Positions 28,002-37,055 of a stretch of DNA of 64,000 nt are shown in pieces; position 1 is the stretch's first letter, and each line of letters begins with the position of its first letter. The stretch spans positions 35,521 to 99,520 of the forward strand of contig JAJXYF010000039.1 of NCBI GenBank assembly GCA_021780755.1. Direction: 5' to 3'. The notes under the pieces were generated by a model that was given only the letters and a program-made list of their open reading frames with translations, did no database searches and had not been told where the DNA came from. The translations under genes and the position numbers were made by a program. This DNA is from Deltaproteobacteria bacterium (lineage in GTDB: Bacteria > Desulfobacterota > Binatia > Binatales > Binataceae).

Positions 28002-29210
28002 CTAGCGGATGGCGCCGTCGGCGCGCCAACGATCGATATCGGCCTTCGAGTAGCCGAGCCCGCCGAGCACTTCCTCGGTATGCTGGCCGAGTTTCGGCGC
28101 GAGCGAGCGAATCGAACCCGGCGTGTCCGACAGCTTGACCGAAACGCCGACCTGCTTGACCTTTTCGCCGGTGGGCGTTTCGACCTCGACGATCATATTG
28201 CGCGCGCGAATCTGCGGGTCGTGTTCAAGCTCGTCGAGCGTCAGCATCTTGCCCACGCAGATGTCCGATTGGCTCAGGTAATCGAACCACTCGTCGCGCG
28301 TGCGGGTTTTGAAGATGGCGGCGAAATGCTCGAGCATCTCGGTCCACTTCGCATGGTTGTTCTGGTCGGTGATGTATTGCTCGCAGCCGAGCGCGCGGCA
28401 CAGGTTGGCATAGAACCACGGCTCGACTGAGCCAATTGTAATAATCTTGCCGTCCCTGGTTTCGTAGAGGTTGTAGTATGGCGCCGCCCCGTCCATCGAG
28501 GTGTAGCCGCGCGTGGGAATCTTCTCGGTGGTGAAGTAGGTCGAGAGCGCCTGCGCGATCAGCAGCATGGTGCCGTCGAGCATCGCGATATCGACGTACT
28601 GGCCGCGGCCGGTCTGATGACGCGCGAGCAAGGCCGCGAGCACGCCGATCGCCGCGTGCATCCCGCCACCCGCATAGTCCGCCAGCAGGTTGAGCGGAAT
28701 AGAAGGCGGCTGATCCTTGCGCCCGATCATCGAGAGCGCGCCCGAAGTCGCGATGTAGTTCAAGTCGTGGCCGACGTAGTTCTTGAAGGGTCCCGTCTGG
28801 CCGAAGCCGGTGACCGCGCAATAGACCAGCCGCGGATTGCGCGCCGCCAGGGTCTCGTAGTCGATCCCGAGGCGCTTGGCGACACCGGGACGGAATTCCT
28901 CGACGACCACGTCGGCGTTGCGCGCGAGCTTGAAGTAGATCTCCTTGCCGGGTTCGCTCTTGAGGTTCAAGCCGATCGATTTCTTGTTGCGGGCGAGCGC
29001 GTTGGTCGGCACCGATCCGAAGCCGACCACGCGACCGACCTTGCCGGTGGCGCCAGCCTGCTCCGCGCGGCGTCCGGTGGGTGCGCCGGGTTCCTCGACC
29101 TTGATTATGTCGGCGCCGAGATCGCCCAGAATCATCGTGCAATGGGGCCCGGGAGCGAGCTTGGTCAAATCGATAATCTTGATTCCGGTTAGAGGGGCGA
29201 TGGCGGCCAT
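28002..29210 (-). CDS. AMACR-like CoA-transferase/racemase
   Basis: A 402-residue family III CoA-transferase-fold protein of the alpha-methylacyl-CoA racemase type. The three catalytic residues known from the Mycobacterium enzyme are visible in context: His in VGHDLNYIA, Asp in LLADYAGGG, and Glu in YNLYETRDGK. The racemization of 2-methylacyl-CoA esters is therefore the best guess, rather than CoA transfer. PHCTMILGDLGADIIKVE is the CoA-binding N-terminal block. The start is a well-placed ATG, though no strong ribosome site is visible. Confidence 0.88.
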   Translation of the reverse strand: MAAIAPLTGIKIIDLTKLAPGPHCTMILGDLGADIIKVEEPGAPTGRRAEQAGATGKVGRVVGFGSVPTNALARNKKSIGLNLKSEPGKEIYFKLARNADVVVEEFRPGVAKRLGIDYETLAARNPRLVYCAVTGFGQTGPFKNYVGHDLNYIATSGALSMIGRKDQPPSIPLNLLADYAGGGMHAAIGVLAALLARHQTGRGQYVDIAMLDGTMLLIAQALSTYFTTEKIPTRGYTSMDGAAPYYNLYETRDGKIITIGSVEPWFYANLCRALGCEQYITDQNNHAKWTEMLEHFAAIFKTRTRDEWFDYLSQSDICVGKMLTLDELEHDPQIRARNMIVEVETPTGEKVKQVGVSVKLSDTPGSIRSLAPKLGQHTEEVLGGLGYSKADIDRWRADGAIR

Positions 29211-29326
29211 GGTCGATACACTTCGAAGTCGAATGAAGTTGCGCTAAAGCGCTCGCGGGCCACTTCGGCGGCGGCGTTGTGAATTGTTTAGTATTGTTTG
29301 ACAGCGGCGCGCAAACAGGCGGACGC

Positions 29327-29437
29327 GGGGAAAGTTGTTCAAGAACTCGAAACTTTAAGTTTTTAAAGAAACTGAAACCTCACCCAGGTTTCAGACTTCC
29401 CTTTTAACAGGATGCGGGCTGCGCCCTGTAAAAGGGG
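29327..29437 (+). repeat. Dispersed intergenic repeat, copy B
   Basis: Nearly full copy. The 5' GTTGTTCAAGAACTC module is followed by the GAAACCT/AGGTTTC hairpin, CAGACTTCCC and a GGGCTGCGCCC hairpin flanked by CTTTT and AAAAG. It sits in the 407-base divergent gap between the racemase and the beta-propeller gene. The rest of that gap holds no gene that I can support. Confidence 0.8.
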
Positions 29438-29617
29438 CAGGAGAAAGAAGACGATCGGTCATGCGGATCGCGTCCATGAGACCCGGCGTGGGCGCGTATG
29501 AGGCGCACCGCAGGACCGGAACCGTGCGCAAACATGCGCGCCGACGGCACGGTGGGGTTGTGAATGTTCACGCTTGGTCTTTAAAGGCCGTGTGAACTAT
29601 ATTGCGCACGACGCCAG

Positions 29618-30535
29618 ATGAAAATCGCAAAAGCCTCCACCGTCGTCGTCGCTTTCCTGCTTACGATTGTCGCGGTTGGGCCGTTGCGGCGCGCGGCGGC
29701 CGCATCGAACGCTTCATCGATATCAACCCACCCGACAATCTTCGTCGCTGGTTACGACCACGTGACCGCCTACCCGAGTGACGATATCGCGGTGCTGAAC
29801 GGCGACAACGTCATCACGGAGTATCCGGCGGGCAGCGTGGGCAATGTGACGCCAAGCGCCGCGATCGCGATCGACAGCAAGGGAAATACCTATCCGGCCG
29901 GGATCGCGGCGGACGCCACCGGCAAGGTCTATGTCGCGAACCAGGGCGCCGTGAATTGCAATCGGCAATCGTGCTACCACACCGGCTTGGACAACGTCGC
30001 CGCCTATCGCGCCGGCAGCGACGGCAATGCCAAGCCCAGCGCGGTCATCCGCGGGCTCGACACCGGCCTCGCGTCCCCTTCGGCGATCGCTGTCGATCAT
30101 CGCGGGGACATCTATGTAGCCAACCTGGGTCCGATGAAATGCCGGCCGTACTGTAGTTGTGTTCCCAGCGGACCTGGAAGCATCACGGTCTATGCGCCCG
30201 GCAGCAATGGTGACGTTAGGCCGATCACCACGATTAGCGGCGCGCAGACCAAACTTGGGCTTCCCTACGGAATCGCGCTTGATTCGAACCGGAACATTTA
30301 CGTGTTGAACGCCACAGGGTTCGGCGAGGTTTGTATCAATTTCGGTTCCGGCCCTACGCCAGCCACAAACTTCTTGGGCAACGTCGCCGGAGCCGGCACC
30401 TACGGGATTCGCGGTCCTATTCTGGTCTTCGCGGCAGGCAGCAACGGGGATGCCGCGCCAATCGGGGCGATCGGCGGTCCGTTGACCGGGCTCTATGGTT
30501 CGACCGGAATCGCGGTCGGGCCGGGCGGTCCGTAA
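29618..30535 (+). CDS. Secreted beta-propeller (NHL/SMP-30-like) repeat protein
   Basis: A 305-residue exported protein with a signal peptide (about residues 1-29, ending RAAAAS). It has at least four repeats of roughly 55 residues built around the pattern G-I-A-x-D-x-x-G-x-I-Y-V-A/L-N. Each repeat is followed by YxxGSxGxxxP, typical of NHL or SMP-30-like beta-propellers. Cys pairs (CNRQSC and CRPYCSC) suggest disulfides outside the cytoplasm. No catalytic residues can be pointed out; a binding or structural role is inferred. The stop falls in the middle of the next expected blade, so it may be slightly short. Confidence 0.75.
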   Translation: MKIAKASTVVVAFLLTIVAVGPLRRAAAASNASSISTHPTIFVAGYDHVTAYPSDDIAVLNGDNVITEYPAGSVGNVTPSAAIAIDSKGNTYPAGIAADATGKVYVANQGAVNCNRQSCYHTGLDNVAAYRAGSDGNAKPSAVIRGLDTGLASPSAIAVDHRGDIYVANLGPMKCRPYCSCVPSGPGSITVYAPGSNGDVRPITTISGAQTKLGLPYGIALDSNRNIYVLNATGFGEVCINFGSGPTPATNFLGNVAGAGTYGIRGPILVFAAGSNGDAAPIGAIGGPLTGLYGSTGIAVGPGGP

Positions 30536-30563
30536 CGTCGCATTAGAGGGCGGTGCCCTCACC

Positions 30564-30589
30564 CGCCGAAGGGTCACAACCCTTCGGCG
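30564..30589. terminator. Hairpin after the beta-propeller gene
   Basis: A perfect 11-bp stem (30564-30574 with 30579-30589) with a CACA loop, 28 bases after the stop. No strong T-run follows. It lies between convergent genes and could serve both directions. Confidence 0.55.
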
Positions 30590-30761
30590 ACCTCTCCCTG
30601 GACAAGGCGAGGGGTAGAGGGAGGAGACCTCACCCTGCCCTCCCCCTGGACGAGGAGAGGGATTAGGCGCGCGGCTTCGCGTTTACGCTCGCCGCCCCCC
30701 TAAGGAACCTCCGCACAAGGCTCATGCTGTCAGCCTGAGCGCAGAGTTCCACCATGCGGGG

Positions 30762-31595
30762 CTAGACGGTGGCGGCGCGGACGCGGGAGAGGAGCGCCGA
30801 GAGCGTTTTGAGTCCGTGGACCATCCGGGCGCCGTACCAATGGAGGTCGCGGCCATTGATGAGTACAACGCGGCGGCTGAGCGCCGGCGGCAGGAGCGGC
30901 TTCAACTCCTCGACATCTTTCGCGCTGAATTCGTAGGGCTCGTCGGGCAGCAGGACGTAGTCGGGGCGCAGGTCAAGCGCCTCGTCGAGCGTAACGCGCG
31001 GGTAGCGGTCGCCGGCGGTCGCGTAGATATTGTTGAAGCCGACCATGCGCAGGACGTCATGCGCGTAGGTATCGCCGTTGAACGCGATCCACGGGTTCTT
31101 CCAGACCGGGCAGAAGACGCGAAAGCGCAGCTTGCTCCACGCGCCGAGTCCGGTTTCGATCTCGCTGACCGATTTGACGATTTCGCGCGTCATCGCACCG
31201 GCTTCGGCCGACCGGCCGACGACGTTGCCGAGCTTCAGGATCGATTCGACCGCGGACGCGACGGTGCGCGGATAAGTCGTGAAGACGGCGGCGCCGCCGA
31301 TGCGCAACTTTTCGATATCCTCGCGGCGATTTTCCTCGGCATTGGCGATCACGAGGTCGGGCTTGAGATCGAGGATCGCCTTGATATCGGGATTCTTGGT
31401 GCCGCCGATTTTCGGCACCGCGGCAACCGCGTCCGCCGGCTCGACGCAAAAGCGCGTAACACCGACTATCGCGCCGGCCGCGCCGAAGGCGAAGAGCGTC
31501 TCGGTCCAACTCGGCACGAGCGATACGATCCGCCGCGGCTGGGCGGGCAAATCCAGTTTGAATCCGAGATCGTCAACCGTCCGCATCCAGGACAT
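30762..31595 (-). CDS. BtuF-like corrinoid/metal-chelate-binding protein, no signal peptide
   Basis: A 277-residue protein with the fold pattern of BtuF/FhuD-type helical-backbone metal receptors. RRIVSLVPSWTETLFAFG, VGVTRFC, GGTKNPDIKAILDLKPDLVIA and RPDYVLLPDEPYEF follow that order. BtuF captures vitamin B12 in the periplasm, but no signal peptide is seen here and no ABC permease or ATPase is adjacent. A cytosolic B12-binding or salvage role is therefore possible, which is inference. The ATG at 31593-31595 was preferred over a TTG six codons upstream and an ATG three codons downstream. Confidence 0.78.
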   Translation of the reverse strand: MSWMRTVDDLGFKLDLPAQPRRIVSLVPSWTETLFAFGAAGAIVGVTRFCVEPADAVAAVPKIGGTKNPDIKAILDLKPDLVIANAEENRREDIEKLRIGGAAVFTTYPRTVASAVESILKLGNVVGRSAEAGAMTREIVKSVSEIETGLGAWSKLRFRVFCPVWKNPWIAFNGDTYAHDVLRMVGFNNIYATAGDRYPRVTLDEALDLRPDYVLLPDEPYEFSAKDVEELKPLLPPALSRRVVLINGRDLHWYGARMVHGLKTLSALLSRVRAATV

Positions 31596-31698
31596 GAGAA
31601 CTCGCCAAATCAAAACACACGCGGCGGATGGCGCTGATCACACCATCCGCCGCGCCAGATTCAGACGGATTACCGGGACTATCCGAGCGCCGGCGTGC

Positions 31699-33006
31699 TT
31701 ATGCCGACGCCTCGATCAGGTCCGCACGGCCGACCGTCTCGGCCTTGCCACTGATCTTGACCGAGCCCGGCTTCCTCGTGAAGGGATCCTCGAGGCCCAG
31801 TTCCTTGCCGATATCCCGGAGCGCCGGAACGACTTCCTTGCCGAGCAACTCGACGCAACGCTGACGATCCTTCAACGGCGACGGGCCGTCGAGCCAGAAC
31901 GAGAAGATACCGGGCCGCAGGACTTCGAGCACGTGACGCAGCTTCGGCACGATGGTCTTGGGCGTGCCGGTGATCATCTGCGACTGCTTGAGCCATTGCG
32001 GATAGGTGTCGTAGAGCTGCTTCTTCAGCTTTTGCAGATCGGCGTCATCGGTTGGGTCGTGATCCATGATGCCGGTGATCTGTCCGGGCAGGTTCGGATT
32101 GGCCGCCTGCTCCGCGAGGCGCCGGGTGGCCACCTTGGAGTTGTAGCCGGGAGGGAACATCCATTCGGGGCGCGCGAAATGGGCGAAGCCGCCGCCGAAC
32201 AGGAAGTTCTTGCCCATCGCCTCCGCCTTCTCTTCGGTATCGGCGCAGAAGACCGGCTGCAGGTAGCCGAAATTCTCCGGCCCCGCCTGATAGCCAAGAT
32301 CGGCAGCCCGCTTGGCGTACATGTTGAACATCTCGAGCGTGGGACCGAGCAGGGTCGCCAGCGCGACATAGGGATAACGATGCTCCGCGCACCATTTCAC
32401 GGTCTCGGGGCTGATGAGGCCGGGAATCCAGATCGGCGGATGGGGCTTCTGCAGCGGCAGCACCCACGGATTTACGAAGCGATAATGGAAATGCTTACCT
32501 TCCCAGCGGAACGGACCCGGTTTGGTCCAAGCCGCGAGGATGAGGTCGTGGGCCTCGTCGAAGTATTCGCGATTGTAGGCCGGGTTGGCGTTGTTGGCGA
32601 GCTGTTCGCTGCCCGCGCCACGGACCCATCCGGGGACCAAGCGGCCGCCGGAGATCATATCGATCATCGCGAGCTCTTCGGCCATCCGCAGCGGATTCGC
32701 CACGGTCGGGATCGGATTGCCGAGCAATACGATCTTGGCCCGCTTGGTCGCCCGCGCGAGGACGGCGGCCTCGACGTCCATGACGGCACCCATGCAAAAC
32801 GGCGTCCCGTGATGTTCGTTGAGCATCAGGCCGTCGAAGCCGAGTTCGTCGCACATGATCTTCTCATCGATATATTCGTTGAGAAGGCGCGCGCCGGTAG
32901 GGGCGTCGAAAAACTTGTTGGGCACGCCGAAAAAGCTGCGCCGCTTGAAGACTTCGTCCTCCGGCACGGCGTGATAAGCCCTTTCCGTGAAAAACATTAT
33001 GTGCAT
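31699..33006 (-). CDS. LLM-class F420-dependent oxidoreductase (paralog 1)
   Basis: A 435-residue luciferase-like oxidoreductase of the longer flavin/F420 type. ELGFDGLMLNEHHGTPF, KIVLLGNPIPTVANPLRMAEELAMIDMISGGR and GWVRGAGSEQ are family blocks. It is closely similar over its whole length to the gene at 33211-34515, with most aligned positions identical, and the C-terminal 30 residues diverge most. Both lie downstream of an alpha/beta hydrolase, which suggests a monooxygenase-type ring or chain attack followed by hydrolysis. Substrate unknown. Confidence 0.88.
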   Translation of the reverse strand: MHIMFFTERAYHAVPEDEVFKRRSFFGVPNKFFDAPTGARLLNEYIDEKIMCDELGFDGLMLNEHHGTPFCMGAVMDVEAAVLARATKRAKIVLLGNPIPTVANPLRMAEELAMIDMISGGRLVPGWVRGAGSEQLANNANPAYNREYFDEAHDLILAAWTKPGPFRWEGKHFHYRFVNPWVLPLQKPHPPIWIPGLISPETVKWCAEHRYPYVALATLLGPTLEMFNMYAKRAADLGYQAGPENFGYLQPVFCADTEEKAEAMGKNFLFGGGFAHFARPEWMFPPGYNSKVATRRLAEQAANPNLPGQITGIMDHDPTDDADLQKLKKQLYDTYPQWLKQSQMITGTPKTIVPKLRHVLEVLRPGIFSFWLDGPSPLKDRQRCVELLGKEVVPALRDIGKELGLEDPFTRKPGSVKISGKAETVGRADLIEASA

Positions 33007-33210
33007 TTTGAGACCTCCCCGAAGCCGTTAACATTTACTGACTGGTTGAGCGGCGGGCCGACTGTTCCCTGATCCATCCGCGCGCCGCGCTCGTCGCCAA
33101 GCCTATTCAATCCATAGCAGAGGTCCTGCGGATTGGCGACAATCTTGCGCTTGAATAAACGAAAATTTACCTCGACGATTTATTCGCTGCCGAAACTTGA
33201 CGGCCCGCCG

Positions 33211-34515
33211 TCAGAGCGCCTGCAACGCCTCCGGCGATCCGACCCGGTCGGGCCTGCCGCTCGACGGCAGCGGCCGCGACCCCGGACTCACCTCGAAAGG
33301 ACCGCTGAGCCCGAGTTCCTTGCCAATCTCGCGCACCGCCGGCATCACTTCGGTGCCGAGCAGGCGCAGACACGTCATGCGATCTTCGCGCGGCGCCGGC
33401 CCGTCGAGCCAGAACGAGAAAATTCCCGGCCGCAACACCTCCAGCACCTTGCGCAGTTTCGGCAGCACCGTTTTGGGCGTGCCGGTGATTATCTGCAGCG
33501 ACTCCTTGGCGCTGTCGTAATTGTCGTACACCGCCCTTTTGATCGCCGCGATGTCCTTCAACGAGTGGAGATGCTGCGGAATCAGCGTCTTGCCCGGCAG
33601 ATTAGGATTCGAGTAGAGGCTCGCGAGCCGCCGCGTCGCTTCCCTGGAATTGTAGCCCGGCGGGAACATCCATTCGGGGCGCGCGAAATTCGCGAAGCCG
33701 CCGCCGAACAGAAAATTGCGTCCGAGCGCGTCGGCCTGCTCTTCGGTCTCGTGGACGAAGATCGGCTGCAAATAGCCGAAATTCTCCGGCCCTGCCTGGT
33801 AGCCATGACGTGCCGCCTCGGTGGTGTACATGTCCCACATCTCGAGCGTCGGCCCGAGCATCGTGGCGAGCGCGACATACGGATACTTGTGCGCGGCGCA
33901 CCACTTAACCGTCTCGGGGCTGATCAGCCCCGGAATCCAGATCGGAGGATGGGGTTTCTGCAACGGCAGCACCCACGGATTCACGAACCGATAATGGAAG
34001 TGCTTGCCCTCCCAGCGGAACGGACCGGGCCTGGTCCACGCCGCCATGATCAGATCATGGGCCTCGTCAAAATACTCGCGGTTGTAGGCCGGATTGGAAT
34101 TGTTGGCAAGCTGTTCGCTGCCCGCGCCGCGGACCCATCCGGGCACCAGGCGCCCGCCCGAGATCATATCGATCATCGCGAGTTCTTCGGCGAGGCGGAG
34201 CGGATTCGCGACGGTCGGAATCGGATTACCGAGCAGCACGATCTTGACCCGTTTGGTCGCTCGCGCCAGCACCGCCGCCTCGACGTCCATCACGGCGCCC
34301 ATACAGAACGGCGTCCCATGATGTTCGTTGAGCATCACGCCGTCGAAGCCGAGTTCGTCGGTGTAGATCTTCTCGTCGAGGTACTGGTTCAGCAGAACGG
34401 CGCCTTTCGCGGGGTCGAAGAAGGTGTTCGGAACGCCGAAAAAACTGCGCCGCTTGAGTACCTCATCTTCGGGAACGTGATGGTAGGCACGTTCCGTGAA
34501 CCACATTATGTGCAC
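33211..34515 (-). CDS. LLM-class F420-dependent oxidoreductase (paralog 2)
   Basis: A 434-residue tandem paralog of the gene at 31699-33006. It has identical family blocks (FDGVMLNEHHGTPFCMG, LLGNPIPTVANPLRLAEE, GWVRGAGSEQLANN). It begins 21 bases after the upstream alpha/beta hydrolase stop, while 204 bases with no recognisable gene separate it from paralog 1. That larger gap leaves room for a second promoter. F420 or FMN use is inferred from the family. Confidence 0.88.
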   Translation of the reverse strand: MHIMWFTERAYHHVPEDEVLKRRSFFGVPNTFFDPAKGAVLLNQYLDEKIYTDELGFDGVMLNEHHGTPFCMGAVMDVEAAVLARATKRVKIVLLGNPIPTVANPLRLAEELAMIDMISGGRLVPGWVRGAGSEQLANNSNPAYNREYFDEAHDLIMAAWTRPGPFRWEGKHFHYRFVNPWVLPLQKPHPPIWIPGLISPETVKWCAAHKYPYVALATMLGPTLEMWDMYTTEAARHGYQAGPENFGYLQPIFVHETEEQADALGRNFLFGGGFANFARPEWMFPPGYNSREATRRLASLYSNPNLPGKTLIPQHLHSLKDIAAIKRAVYDNYDSAKESLQIITGTPKTVLPKLRKVLEVLRPGIFSFWLDGPAPREDRMTCLRLLGTEVMPAVREIGKELGLSGPFEVSPGSRPLPSSGRPDRVGSPEALQAL

Positions 34516-34536
34516 TGCCGTTCCTCTCGAATCGCG

Positions 34537-35328
34537 TTAGCCGAGGAAGCTCTCGACTTCCTTGATAAACTCCGCCGACTTTTCGATCTCGGGCATGTGA
34601 CCGCACTTGTCGAAGGTGACCAGCTTCGAGCCGGCGATCCGCTGGTGATAAAGCTCCGCGACGCTCAGCGGCACGACCGGATCCTGCTTGCCCCAAACGA
34701 GCAGCGTCGGCAGTCCGGCGACGTTCGCGAGCAGATGCTCCATGCTCTGCGTGAACATGTAAGGCGCCCATGCGATCCGTGCGGTCTCGGCCCGCGCTTC
34801 CTCCCATTCCTCGTACTGCGCGGGCGTCTGCTCGCCACCGAACAGCGACGAAAACTCCGGGGTGTTCTGGTAATCGACGACGTTTTCGTTCAGGAAGTTG
34901 CGCGCGGTGCGGGTGAACATGTCCATGATCTCGCCGGTCGGCGGGCGCAGTCCCGCGGCACCCACGAGCACCATCTTGTTGAACTGGCCGCTGTTGGCGG
35001 TGGCCATTTCGGCCGCCAGCCATCCACCGAGCGAAAAGCCGATCACGTCAACCGGGGTGAGCTTCTGTTCGCGAATATAGCGTGCGTAGAAAGCGCCGAG
35101 GTCGCGCACATTCATGATCCAGCTCGCCTGCGGCGTCTTGCCGAAACCCGGATGGAGCGGGATATGGAGGGTGCGCTTCGCGGCCAGCGCGGTATGCCAT
35201 TTCAGCAAGCCCGAAAAACCCATCTCCCCATGCATCACGAGCAATGGCTTGCCCGTGCCCAATTTCAAAACCTGAAGGTCCGTGTCGCCGACCCGGACCT
35301 TCTCTTCAGTGAAACCCTTTTCTGCCAT
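34537..35328 (-). CDS. Alpha/beta hydrolase
   Basis: A 263-residue hydrolase. LLVMHGEMG is the oxyanion block, GFSLGGWLA carries the nucleophile Ser, LLVWGKQDPVV carries the acidic residue, and KCGHMPEIEK carries the His. This layout matches meta-cleavage product and similar C-C or ester hydrolases. I chose the ATG at 35326-35328 because GGAGAC lies about 9 bases upstream; a longer frame adds 47 residues with no family match. It leads the run hydrolase, oxidoreductase, oxidoreductase. Confidence 0.88.
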   Translation of the reverse strand: MAEKGFTEEKVRVGDTDLQVLKLGTGKPLLVMHGEMGFSGLLKWHTALAAKRTLHIPLHPGFGKTPQASWIMNVRDLGAFYARYIREQKLTPVDVIGFSLGGWLAAEMATANSGQFNKMVLVGAAGLRPPTGEIMDMFTRTARNFLNENVVDYQNTPEFSSLFGGEQTPAQYEEWEEARAETARIAWAPYMFTQSMEHLLANVAGLPTLLVWGKQDPVVPLSVAELYHQRIAGSKLVTFDKCGHMPEIEKSAEFIKEVESFLG

Positions 35329-35610
35329 TACCGATGTCTCCGCGATCTGATTTGGTCGAACAACGACGGCGGTCCGATGCGCGGCGTGACTGTCACGCTG
35401 CGATTCCCCACCGGCTGTGCCGCACACCGCAGGCACTATAACCCGAAGCGGAATTGAAATGAAAACCATTTTGAATCACACCCCGCAGCAGCGGTGCTAA
35501 TGCAGAGGCCGTGGGAAAGAAGCCAGGGAAAAGTGGAAAGGGGTGACGAGAGGGTGGGCGGCGGTGCAGAATCGGGCCCAATGCACGAGTGCGACGCGGG
35601 AGCCCAAGCG

Positions 35611-36969
35611 ATGCCGTCAACCACGATCGATTCCGCCATCTTTCGCGATCTGTTCAGCACCGACGCGATGCGCCGGGTGTTTTCCGATGAGAGTCGCGTG
35701 GGGCACTGCCTCGCGATCGAGGCGGCATTGGCGCGGGTCGAAGCGCGCCTCGGGATCATCCCCGAGGCGGCGGCGATGGAAATCGAGGCGCAGGCGCGAA
35801 TCGAAAATATCGACTTCGACGCGCTGCGGAGGCGGACGGAACTGGTTGGATCACCGATCATTCCGCTGGTCGAGCAACTGACGGCGCGATGTGCGAACGG
35901 TCACGGCCAGTACTGCCATTGGGGGGCGACCACGCAGGACCTCACGGACACCGCGAGCGTCCGGCAGATTCGCGAGGCGTTAACGCTGGTGGATAACGAC
36001 CTCGCCGCGATCTCCGAGGCGCTCGCCAAGCTCGCGCGCAGATTTCGCGATACGCCGATGGCGGGGCGCAGCAACTTGCAGCAGGCAGTGCCGATCACGT
36101 TCGGCTTCAAGGCGGCGGCGTGTCTGGCCGCGATCGAGCGTCATCGCGGGCGGCTCGCCGAGCTTCGCCCCCGCGTGCTGACCGGACAATTCGGCGGCGC
36201 CGCCGGCACGCTGGCGTCGCTCGGCGCGCGCGGTTTGGAGGTGCAGGCCGCCCTGATGAAGGAACTGGGACTCGCCCAGCCGGAAATCGCCTGGCATACC
36301 CATCGCGATCGCTTCGCCGAGGCCGGAGGCTTCCTCGGGTTGGTCACCGGCACGCTGGGCAAGATCGCGACCGACGTCAAGCTGATGATGCAGACCGAGG
36401 TCGGCGAGGCGTTCGAGGCGTTCGCACCGGGCCGCGGGTCCAGCTCAACGATGCCGCAAAAGCGCAATCCGGTCGCCTGCAATTATATCCTCGCGTGCGC
36501 CGCACTCGTCCGCCAACAGGTAGCGGCACTGCTCGAAGCGATGGTCGAAGATCACGAACGGGCGAGCGGCCCGTGGCAAATCGAATGGGTCGCGATACCG
36601 GAGATTTTCCTACTGGCGTCGGGTGCCCTTGCGCATGCCCGCACGCTGGTTACGGGACTGCACATCGACGCCGCCCGAATGCGCGCCAACCTCGACCTGA
36701 CCGGCGGCCAGATCTCAGCCGAGGCGGTGATGATGGCGTTGGCGCCGTCGATCGGACGCGAACGGGCGCACGACCTGGTCTATGATTTGTGCCGGCGCGC
36801 GATGGTCGAAGCACGTCCGCTGATCGAAGTGCTCGCGGCCGACGCCGAGGTGTCGCGCCATCTCGATCGCCCCGCGCTCGAGCGGCTGCTCGATCCGGCG
36901 AACTACCTCGGCCTGGCGTCCACGATGGTCGATGGTGTCCTGGCGCGCCTGCGGTCGGACGGGCGCTAG
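35611..36969 (+). CDS. 3-carboxy-cis,cis-muconate cycloisomerase-like lyase (PcaB family)
   Basis: A 452-residue member of the fumarase/aspartase/adenylosuccinate lyase superfamily. GSSSTMPQKRNPV is the mobile catalytic loop, and GHGQYCHWGATTQDLTDTA and RTELVGSPIIPLVEQL match PcaB. PcaB forms gamma-carboxymuconolactone in protocatechuate breakdown. Other pca genes are not adjacent, and adenylosuccinate lyase is an alternative, although the N-terminus (SAIFRDLFSTDAMRRVFSDE) is PcaB-like. GGAG lies 8 bases before the chosen ATG at 35611. Confidence 0.82.
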   Translation: MPSTTIDSAIFRDLFSTDAMRRVFSDESRVGHCLAIEAALARVEARLGIIPEAAAMEIEAQARIENIDFDALRRRTELVGSPIIPLVEQLTARCANGHGQYCHWGATTQDLTDTASVRQIREALTLVDNDLAAISEALAKLARRFRDTPMAGRSNLQQAVPITFGFKAAACLAAIERHRGRLAELRPRVLTGQFGGAAGTLASLGARGLEVQAALMKELGLAQPEIAWHTHRDRFAEAGGFLGLVTGTLGKIATDVKLMMQTEVGEAFEAFAPGRGSSSTMPQKRNPVACNYILACAALVRQQVAALLEAMVEDHERASGPWQIEWVAIPEIFLLASGALAHARTLVTGLHIDAARMRANLDLTGGQISAEAVMMALAPSIGRERAHDLVYDLCRRAMVEARPLIEVLAADAEVSRHLDRPALERLLDPANYLGLASTMVDGVLARLRSDGR

Positions 36970-36989
36970 TTGCCGCTTGACACTATCGC

Positions 36990-36995
36990 TATAAT
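36990..36995 (+). promoter_or_regulatory. Perfect TATAAT upstream of pcm
   Basis: TATAAT at 36990-36995 could serve the pcm gene at 37056. The nearby TTGACA (36977-36982) is only 7 bases away, so the two do not make a normal sigma70 pair. Either an extended or weak -35 is used, or the motif is chance. Confidence 0.3.
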
Positions 36996-37055
36996 AAATC
37001 GCGGTAATATCCACAGGTGGATAACTCCGCAGGCAGGCGATGGCGCAGGTGTGCG

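Noticed and set aside
33133..35457. A 774-codon plus-strand open frame
   Set aside because: Antisense to the second F420 oxidoreductase and the hydrolase; no protein motif of its own.
36977..36995. TTGACA and TATAAT as a promoter pair before pcm
   Set aside because: Only 7 bases separate them, far from the required 16-18. TATAAT alone was kept as a weak feature.
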